Assembly: GCA_938041955.1 (NCBI GenBank) | Contig: CALISD010000120.1 | Span: 55,792-119,791, forward strand | DNA length: 64,000 bases | Direction of reading: 5' to 3' | Source: an uncultured Granulosicoccaceae bacterium | GTDB lineage: Bacteria; Pseudomonadota; Gammaproteobacteria; Granulosicoccales; Granulosicoccaceae | In this document: in pieces, positions 57,117-64,000 of the stretch | How the letters are laid out: every line of letters starts with the position of its first letter | Position numbering within the stretch: the first letter of the stretch is position 1 | Notes under the pieces: generated by a model | The model's input: the letters and a program-made list of their open reading frames with translations, nothing else | Database searches by the model: none | Told to the model about the DNA's origin: nothing | Translations under genes and position numbers: made by a program

Positions 57117-60100
57117 ATGGCAGGATCAAAGCAGAGCGAACTAAAAAAGACCGCCGGCGTTAAACGTCGACAGCGGCAAGCTATGTCCGATAGCACTCTG
57201 CGTATTGAGGCGCTGGAGCCACGGGTGCTTTTTTCAGCGGATATCACCGCATTACCTCTGATTGATCATTCCGACTATCTGCTCGACTCATCATTTGTCA
57301 TTGGTAACACTGACAACCAGGCAGCAACCAGCGAAAGCGCTCCGGCAAACGTTGAACTTGTATTCTTGGACCAAACCCTGCCGCAGCACGACCTTATCTA
57401 CGAGGATTTGCTAGATCAAAAATCTGCAGGTCGCAATGTAGAAATAATCTCATTAACGCCCGACGACAATGGAATGGGCATCATCAGCGAGTCCCTAGCT
57501 GGATTCACTAACGTTGCTGCGATCCATCTTATCTCGCACGGCACCGACGAAGGCGTGCAACTTGGCGACACATGGGTCAATACCGAATCCATACTGCAAT
57601 ACAAACCACAACTGAATCAATGGCAAGCCTCACTTACAGACAGTGCTGATATTCTCATCTACGGATGCCACCTTGCATCCTCAACCGAGGGCTTAGCGCT
57701 ATTGGCAGTGCTGGCAGAGGAAACCAACGCAGACATCGCTGCCAGTATAGACAGCACCGGTCACGATAACCTGGACGCTAACTGGAGTCTTGAATATACA
57801 AGTGCTGCGATAGAAGCTGAAATCGCATTATCGCAAGAGGCACAAGCAAAGTGGCAAAACGAATTAGCCACCAGCCTGCTCGCAGTGGATGACCATTTGG
57901 GGGATCAGCCCTACAACACTGCGATTGTTGTCGGTGATGCAGCCAGCGCGGCCACCACTGATGTCACCGGCAATGACCAGATAAACAGCGGCACAGTTAA
58001 TCTTGTTAACACACTGAACCCGACCAATGGCAGCTTGCAGGAAAACAACGACGAGACATTTACTTTTACACCCGATCAAGACTACCTGGGGCCTGCCAGT
58101 GTTGATTATATTGTTTCCGACAGTCCCAACGACATTCAACATCATTGGCGGCTTGATGATAACGCCGGGGGTATAGCGGTTGATGAGACAGGACGCACCA
58201 ACGGCACAATAACCGGAACCACTGTGATAGCCGGGAGCCCTGATTACCTAGACTTCAACAACAGTGGCTTTGTAGGTGTCAGCCCGTTAAATTACCCGGA
58301 CTCTTTCACGCTCTCATTTGAATTCAAGCTGGGGAATACAACCGGTTCATCAGACTCGCAGCAATTTATCGATCAAGGGTTCTATATCAGCAATGTTCTC
58401 GGCACAACCGAACCGGGAACCATAGAAATATGGGCAGGAGATAACAACAGTTTTCTCTGGTCCAACAAAATGATCACAATACTCAAGGGTGTTAATGATG
58501 GCCCACACGCTCGAATAGACATCCCCACTGCTCCGCTTACAGATGGACAGTGGCACACCTACACATTGACAATCGACAGCAGTACTGTGGGTGGACCATC
58601 GTCTGCAATATATATCGACGGGACCTATGTGCCAAACAGCACTCATACCATAGGTTCGGGTGGGTTCAGTAATCCTTACCCGTTATATCTCGGGGCCAGC
58701 GATGGCGTCAATCCGTCCTTTCTTGATGAACACACAATGCGGGAAGTCCGACTTATTGAAGGCGTGCTGACACCCGCCGCCGCCAATCAAGACATTCTAT
58801 ACAGCGATGCAACAGTAACACTCAACCTGCAAGAACCGAATGTCGCGCCTGTCCTCGCACTCAATACTGTGCAACAAACCACTATAGAAAACGGAAGCCC
58901 GATAGTTTTGGCAGAATCGGCCAGCGTGACAGACGGCAACGTTACTGCGTCCGATACGCACGATGGTGCAACACTATCTATCACCAGAGCCGGTGGTGCC
59001 AACCCAGATGATCTTTTTGGATTAAGCAGTAGCAATTTTATCGTTGGAAACCCCATAACAATAAATGGCTCGACAATTGGCACGGTAACCGCCAACAGCG
59101 GAGGTGAACTGCAACTAACCTTTGACGCCAACTCATCAACGTCTCTGGTGGATCAGGTACTTCAACAGATAACTTATCAGAACAGCAGTGACGCTCCAGA
59201 AAATACAATCATACTCGACTGGGTATTCGATGATGGCTTTTCCGGAGCTGCAACACTGGGGGGAGCTCTATTCGACAGCGAATCAATGACGGTTGATATT
59301 ATTCAATCAATCGACCTTACGCTCAATACACCCACCAGCCTATTGATTACCGAAGACACAAATCACAGCCCCGCTCCGCTGAGCTTTACAAGTGATGGCG
59401 ATCCGGGTGTTCCGCATACAGCAACAATAGATGTCATTCACGGCACACTGACCGCCACCGCCATTGGAGCAACAATTACCGGTGACAACACCAGGCAGCT
59501 GATAATTGTCGGTACGCAAACGCAAGTGAACGATACATTAGCCACGCTAATCTACCACCCAACTGTGAACTACCACGGTGATGATGTCATGTCTGTCACA
59601 GTGGATTCGCATCTGGCAGCAAGGATAAATAGTAATACAGGCATACAATACGACGCCAACAACAACATCGTAAATGATCTGTATATTACTGATCCTGTTC
59701 GCGGCGAAGTACTCTCCATCGCTAACGGAGAGCATGTCGACATTGGCGGAGTTATAAATCAGCCGCAGGAGATCACTGTTGCTGCCTGGGTAAACCTGAC
59801 AGCCGCCGGAATAAATGGCGCTGAAGTTATCAATATCGCTGATAGCGTTATTCTTCGTATCGATTCAAATTCGTTCTACAACGGTATAACAGGTTTCTTT
59901 TACAACGACGGAACAGCGAGTTGGCAGGAAACTAATTCACCAACTACGATGCTGGAAGGTACGGGATGGCACCATGTGGCCTACGCAGTTGCAGATGGCT
60001 ACCAGCGGTTATATGTAGATGGGAACGAAGTCGCACGATCTGACTACACCAATACACAGCTCATGGGTAGTACAGGACTAATAGACTATGTGCCACATAC

Positions 60101-63100
60101 TACCGCGAATTATACCACCCATATTGGCACACACCCGAGTTCAGGAAATTATCACTTCACAGGGGAAATCGACGACGCCTTAATCTATAGCAGAGCACTC
60201 TCGTCAGCTGACATTGCCGCTCTTGCAGCGGGCACACCCACAACCGGCACAAGCCAGAACATACAGATTACCATTGACCCGGTTAATGACTTACCCATCA
60301 TTGCGAACTCTGGTTCGACACATAATTTTTTTGAAACAGTATCACCCGACACCCCCGTTCCTGTTGTACTTGAAAGCAGCATCAGCTTATCGGATATAGA
60401 AGCTACAATCAGCGGAAATTTTAATAATACTTCAATCACGATACAGCGCAGCGATGCCGACACAAATGCCCCCGGTCCACTCAAATCGGCAAATCAATAC
60501 GATAGATTTTCAACACTGACAAATGCCTTAGCTGAAGGCGCAAGTCTCGTCGACGGCAATGTATTCGGCACTGTAGTCAAAAACAGCGATGGTGTGCTGA
60601 AGATTCTCTTTAATTCAAATGCGACAAACCAGAAAGTCGATGCCCTGTTACAAACTATAACCTACGAAAACACCAGTGACCGACCGTCAAACTTTGTCGA
60701 GCTAACGTGGAGCTTCGATGATGCCGGACTCGATAACAATGGAATGACAGACTCCACATCAGCAGAAATTGTAGTAGGCAGGACGACAATACTTATAACG
60801 CCTGTCAATCAACCACTGACCATCGTCACTAACAACACGCACTCCCTGGCCTTTGGTGATACCAGCCAGATTGGGCCGGTCACATTGGAGACAACTGATC
60901 CAGATAATTATCCGTCAGAGATCATTTACACCCTGACTACCTCCCCTGCACAAGGCCTCCTTTCGCTGGATGGAACCTTACTCGATGCGACCACCACCAA
61001 CAAAACATTCACACAGGAAGATATCAATCAGGGGCGTGTTACCTATACATCAACGTCAACTGCCACAACCTCGGTCGTCGCCGACACTTTTGCCTTCCAG
61101 GTGGAGGATGGAATCTCATCACAAGAAAATAGCACCGTAACCATTGAGACTCTGCGAGATATTCCCAGTAACCTTTCATCAGGAATACGCCTGAACAAGG
61201 ATGGCGGTAACGATGCCTACCTGAATGACACCAGTGGTTACGAGTTTATAAATGGATTATCAGAAGTAACATGGGAGTTCCTGTTTTCCGAACTTGAACC
61301 GAATCCGGGGGGCGGGGAAACCACGCTGTACTCTGCGTCTGATCCATCCGGACACTGGGAACACTTGTCTATCAGGCAGGACGGCTTTGTTGAGTGGGAT
61401 ATTCGCTCATTAAATCCAGCCCCGGGCACGCCTGCAGTTACTACAAGTGCAGCCCACCCCGAGCTTTTTGACGGACAAAAGCATACCGTCTCTATGACGC
61501 TTGATCTCGACCAAAACGGCCTGATACAACTTTACATAGACGGGATTCTAGCCGGTAGTGCTCCAAACAATGTAGCCTGGAACACCACAGCAAGCGGAGA
61601 CTTCCCGTGGATAATAGGGCAAGAGCTCACCCCGGGTAGTGATACTAACAGCCTGTCGTTCGAAGCCGGTAAACAATTCTCCGGCACTTTTCACGACATA
61701 AGAATCTGGGATCATGTGCGAACCGGAACTGAAATTCTGGAATCACGCAATGCCAGATTTGATGGCGATCCCAATCAGCGACCCGGCGGTGATCCTGCTA
61801 AAAAGCTTTTAGTTAACTGGCAAATGGAAGAACTGCTGGATCCCGTTGGAGATGGCAGTATTTTGCAAATTACTGATGTCACCAGTCAGCCGGACAATTC
61901 GACCGCTCCTGTTACTTTGCAGGTTGCACACGTGCTTGACAGCATGTCACCATCCTCCGGCTTTATTCATTCAGTACCGATCGATGTATTAGCCATAGGT
62001 GACGATGCATCCGATGGTGACATCGTTGGCTTTGTCATGCCACGTGACCCGGTACCCGACTATCCGAATGGCTATGTCTATTCCTTCGCGGATCCGAACT
62101 ATGATGGTCCTTTCACAATAGACAGCGACACCGGCAGAGTCATAGTTAGTGATGCCACAAAACTGAACCCACAAAGCCAGGATTCCTACAGCCTGCCGAT
62201 TACGGTTACCGGTATGGACAGTTTCGGCGTTGCATACAATGAATTGATAACATTAATAATTCACTCGATTAATGAACCGCCCACATTATCACCCGGACCA
62301 TCGGCAATTACACCAGTCCACTACCTTGAAAATAGCTCGCCTGTCGTTGTGGATGCAGGCATGCTGATAGTTGACGAGGAGTTGGATACTTACAACACTT
62401 ACGCCGGTGCATCACTAACTATCACACGATATGATTCAACCACTAATACATTAATACCCAGTGCAGATGATCGTTTTGGCGGATCAGGCTTACTTGGCTC
62501 ACTCAATGAAGGGAGCATATTTAGCTACAACGGCATCACCGCAGGTACCGTGTTACAAAATACCAATGGCACACTGAAAATTCAGTTCAACAGCCAGGCC
62601 ACATCCAGCATTGCTAGCAGTGTGCTTCAATCGATCAATTACTCAAACATCAGCGATGCACCTACATCACTAAACAGCAGTACTGAAACGCTTGAATTCC
62701 AGTGGCTATTTAATGACGGAAACACCAATTCCGGTGGACCCACCGATCAAGGGGTTGGCGAATCATTGATGGCAGCCACAGTTACCTCGGTAAGCATCAC
62801 GCCGGTAAACGACCCGCCAACTCTCACGTTGATCAGCAATCCGGCCGGCATTGGCAATGAAGACGCACCACACGAAATTACGTTTACAGCGCTTCAAGCC
62901 GTCGCAAACGATGATGATGTTGACGGCACCGTCGATGGCTTCATAGTACCAATTGTCAATTCGGGCACTCTGACGCTTGGCGAAAATCTAGCCGATTCAA
63001 CCGTATATAGCGCCAGCAACAATCAAATTAACAGCTCAGTCAACGCCTATTGGACACCGGACAACCATGCAAACGGAACGCTCGATGCGTTCAGCATTAT

Positions 63101-64000
63101 CGCACTGGACGATCAGGGTGGCATATCTGCCGCAGATCCCGGCACGATAGTCCAAATTGAGGTCATTTCACTAAACGACCCACCCATTGGCACCAGCAAG
63201 ACCATTGTCATCGATGAGGATGCAGAGCACATACTCGGGATCAATGACATTGGCTTTAGTGATCCGGTCGAAGGTCACGCCTTCGATTCAATTATTGTCA
63301 GTAATGTGAGCGGTAGCGGTGGCATCACATTAAATTCTGTACCCGTGGTGCCCGGTCAATCTATCAGTCAGACAGACATAAATACTAATCAGCTAAAATT
63401 CACACCGCCAACAAACAGTTTTGGAGCCTCCCATACAGAACTATTCTTTAAGGTTTCAGACACAGGAGGAATAGACCAGGGCGGACAAAACACTTCAACA
63501 AGCGATTACAAATTAACATTCGATGTTACTGGTGTGAACGACGAACCAGTCGGCACAAACCAGAACATTACTATAAATGAAGATCAAAGTTATGTTTTCG
63601 ATACTAGCGATTTCGCTTTCTCGGATACGGAAGGTGACCTGCTGCTCGACATCTTGATCAAAGCGGAACCTGCTAACGGCACACTAATACTCAACGGTAT
63701 CGCACTGACATCAGGCGACAGCGTAACAGCTGCCGATCTATCGGCTGGAAAGTTCTCCTTTACGCCTGCACCCGACTCAGTAACACCTGATTACTTTACG
63801 TTTGCAATTGTCGACAACGGCGGCACTGTTAACGGCGGTGTAGATACCGATTCATTGCCAAACACTGCCACTATTAATATTGTCAGTGTAAACGATTCCC
63901 CATTTGGCAAAGACAAGATAGTCACCGTTCTTGAAGACACCGACTTTGTCTTCAGCGCCGATGATTTTGGTTTCTCTGACATTGATGGAAACAGTCTTTC
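57117..64000 (+). CDS. Giant repetitive surface protein with LEPR motif, DUF4347 and LamG-like domains (5' part, runs off window)
   Basis: One frame is open from the ATG at 57117 to the window end, about 2,294 codons, with no stop. After a basic start comes RIEALEPRVLFSAD (residues 29-42), the LEPR-type motif of very large exported proteins. A DUF4347 domain (about 78-235) contains IHLISHGTDEGVQLGD and ILIYGCHLA. LamG-like domains lie around 58.1-58.8, 59.7-60.2 and 61.2-61.8 kb (HWRLDDN, ITVAAWVN, LYIDGILAGSA, HDIRIWDH). Between and after them are cadherin-like tandem repeats (ITPVNDPPT, VNDEPVGTNQN, EDQSYVF, FAFSDTEGD). Type I secretion and an adhesion role are inferred. A start at 57183 is possible. 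Confidence 0.88.
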   Translation, partial: MAGSKQSELKKTAGVKRRQRQAMSDSTLRIEALEPRVLFSADITALPLIDHSDYLLDSSFVIGNTDNQAATSESAPANVELVFLDQTLPQHDLIYEDLLDQKSAGRNVEIISLTPDDNGMGIISESLAGFTNVAAIHLISHGTDEGVQLGDTWVNTESILQYKPQLNQWQASLTDSADILIYGCHLASSTEGLALLAVLAEETNADIAASIDSTGHDNLDANWSLEYTSAAIEAEIALSQEAQAKWQNELATSLLAVDDHLGDQPYNTAIVVGDAASAATTDVTGNDQINSGTVNLVNTLNPTNGSLQENNDETFTFTPDQDYLGPASVDYIVSDSPNDIQHHWRLDDNAGGIAVDETGRTNGTITGTTVIAGSPDYLDFNNSGFVGVSPLNYPDSFTLSFEFKLGNTTGSSDSQQFIDQGFYISNVLGTTEPGTIEIWAGDNNSFLWSNKMITILKGVNDGPHARIDIPTAPLTDGQWHTYTLTIDSSTVGGPSSAIYIDGTYVPNSTHTIGSGGFSNPYPLYLGASDGVNPSFLDEHTMREVRLIEGVLTPAAANQDILYSDATVTLNLQEPNVAPVLALNTVQQTTIENGSPIVLAESASVTDGNVTASDTHDGATLSITRAGGANPDDLFGLSSSNFIVGNPITINGSTIGTVTANSGGELQLTFDANSSTSLVDQVLQQITYQNSSDAPENTIILDWVFDDGFSGAATLGGALFDSESMTVDIIQSIDLTLNTPTSLLITEDTNHSPAPLSFTSDGDPGVPHTATIDVIHGTLTATAIGATITGDNTRQLIIVGTQTQVNDTLATLIYHPTVNYHGDDVMSVTVDSHLAARINSNTGIQYDANNNIVNDLYITDPVRGEVLSIANGEHVDIGGVINQPQEITVAAWVNLTAAGINGAEVINIADSVILRIDSNSFYNGITGFFYNDGTASWQETNSPTTMLEGTGWHHVAYAVADGYQRLYVDGNEVARSDYTNTQLMGSTGLIDYVPHTTANYTTHIGTHPSSGNYHFTGEIDDALIYSRALSSADIAALAAGTPTTGTSQNIQITIDPVNDLPIIANSGSTHNFFETVSPDTPVPVVLESSISLSDIEATISGNFNNTSITIQRSDADTNAPGPLKSANQYDRFSTLTNALAEGASLVDGNVFGTVVKNSDGVLKILFNSNATNQKVDALLQTITYENTSDRPSNFVELTWSFDDAGLDNNGMTDSTSAEIVVGRTTILITPVNQPLTIVTNNTHSLAFGDTSQIGPVTLETTDPDNYPSEIIYTLTTSPAQGLLSLDGTLLDATTTNKTFTQEDINQGRVTYTSTSTATTSVVADTFAFQVEDGISSQENSTVTIETLRDIPSNLSSGIRLNKDGGNDAYLNDTSGYEFINGLSEVTWEFLFSELEPNPGGGETTLYSASDPSGHWEHLSIRQDGFVEWDIRSLNPAPGTPAVTTSAAHPELFDGQKHTVSMTLDLDQNGLIQLYIDGILAGSAPNNVAWNTTASGDFPWIIGQELTPGSDTNSLSFEAGKQFSGTFHDIRIWDHVRTGTEILESRNARFDGDPNQRPGGDPAKKLLVNWQMEELLDPVGDGSILQITDVTSQPDNSTAPVTLQVAHVLDSMSPSSGFIHSVPIDVLAIGDDASDGDIVGFVMPRDPVPDYPNGYVYSFADPNYDGPFTIDSDTGRVIVSDATKLNPQSQDSYSLPITVTGMDSFGVAYNELITLIIHSINEPPTLSPGPSAITPVHYLENSSPVVVDAGMLIVDEELDTYNTYAGASLTITRYDSTTNTLIPSADDRFGGSGLLGSLNEGSIFSYNGITAGTVLQNTNGTLKIQFNSQATSSIASSVLQSINYSNISDAPTSLNSSTETLEFQWLFNDGNTNSGGPTDQGVGESLMAATVTSVSITPVNDPPTLTLISNPAGIGNEDAPHEITFTALQAVANDDDVDGTVDGFIVPIVNSGTLTLGENLADSTVYSASNNQINSSVNAYWTPDNHANGTLDAFSIIALDDQGGISAADPGTIVQIEVISLNDPPIGTSKTIVIDEDAEHILGINDIGFSDPVEGHAFDSIIVSNVSGSGGITLNSVPVVPGQSISQTDINTNQLKFTPPTNSFGASHTELFFKVSDTGGIDQGGQNTSTSDYKLTFDVTGVNDEPVGTNQNITINEDQSYVFDTSDFAFSDTEGDLLLDILIKAEPANGTLILNGIALTSGDSVTAADLSAGKFSFTPAPDSVTPDYFTFAIVDNGGTVNGGVDTDSLPNTATINIVSVNDSPFGKDKIVTVLEDTDFVFSADDFGFSDIDGNSL

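Noticed and set aside
57416..63982. Minus-strand frames opposite the giant surface protein
   Set aside because: The plus strand holds one continuous frame with clear repeat structure; the antisense frames are short and unrelated.

Overview
The window looks like a chromosomal segment of a free-living, probably marine gammaproteobacterium. The evidence is gene content and order. ftsEX-rpoH, mrcA/pilMNOPQ-aroK-aroB-damX-gltB and tsaD/rpsU-yqeY are arrangements typical of Gammaproteobacteria. The aa3/caa3 oxidase cluster, nitrile hydratase, an MttB-family methyltransferase and a giant LEPR/DUF4347 surface protein fit an aquatic heterotroph. I cannot name the species. I saw no tRNA, rRNA, CRISPR array, transposase, integrase or phage gene.

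Layout. 1-2.1 kb: end of ftsE, ftsX and rpoH, with a perfect CIRCE operator upstream of rpoH. 2.1-11.4 kb: a secreted protein of unknown function, then the cytochrome c oxidase region, nearly all on the minus strand: DUF2244, coxB (with a fused cytochrome c domain), coxA, an unlisted 37-residue membrane ORF, ctaG, coxC, a DUF2909 gene on the plus strand, SURF1, a Sco-like protein and ctaB. ctaA is not here. 11.6-17.8 kb: BioC-like methyltransferase, plsY, tsaD, rpsU, yqeY, gltD, hemE. 18-34.7 kb: mrcA divergent from pilMNOPQ, then aroK, aroB, damX and gltB. 34.8-39.1 kb: dnaG, rsmE, nitronate monooxygenase and a DksA-family protein that has lost three of its four zinc-binding cysteines.

39.1-51.5 kb is an accessory block. 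It holds three tandem GH114-like lipoproteins, an M42 peptidase, a DUF1499 protein, a cobalt-type nitrile hydratase operon, and a five-gene minus-strand operon. That operon encodes a primase-HAD fusion, an unknown protein, a protein with a C-terminal SAM domain, an ATP-dependent DNA ligase with an extra C-terminal domain, and an endonuclease/exonuclease/phosphatase. It combines most of the enzymes needed to process, fill and seal a DNA break but has no recognisable Ku. It is my main candidate for an undescribed system.

51.5-64 kb: an ABC-2 exporter pair, an MttB-family methyltransferase, thrC, and the first 6.9 kb of a giant repeat protein that runs off the window and is open throughout. All positions come from reading the sequence. 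Functional calls are by recognition of families and motifs, not database searches.
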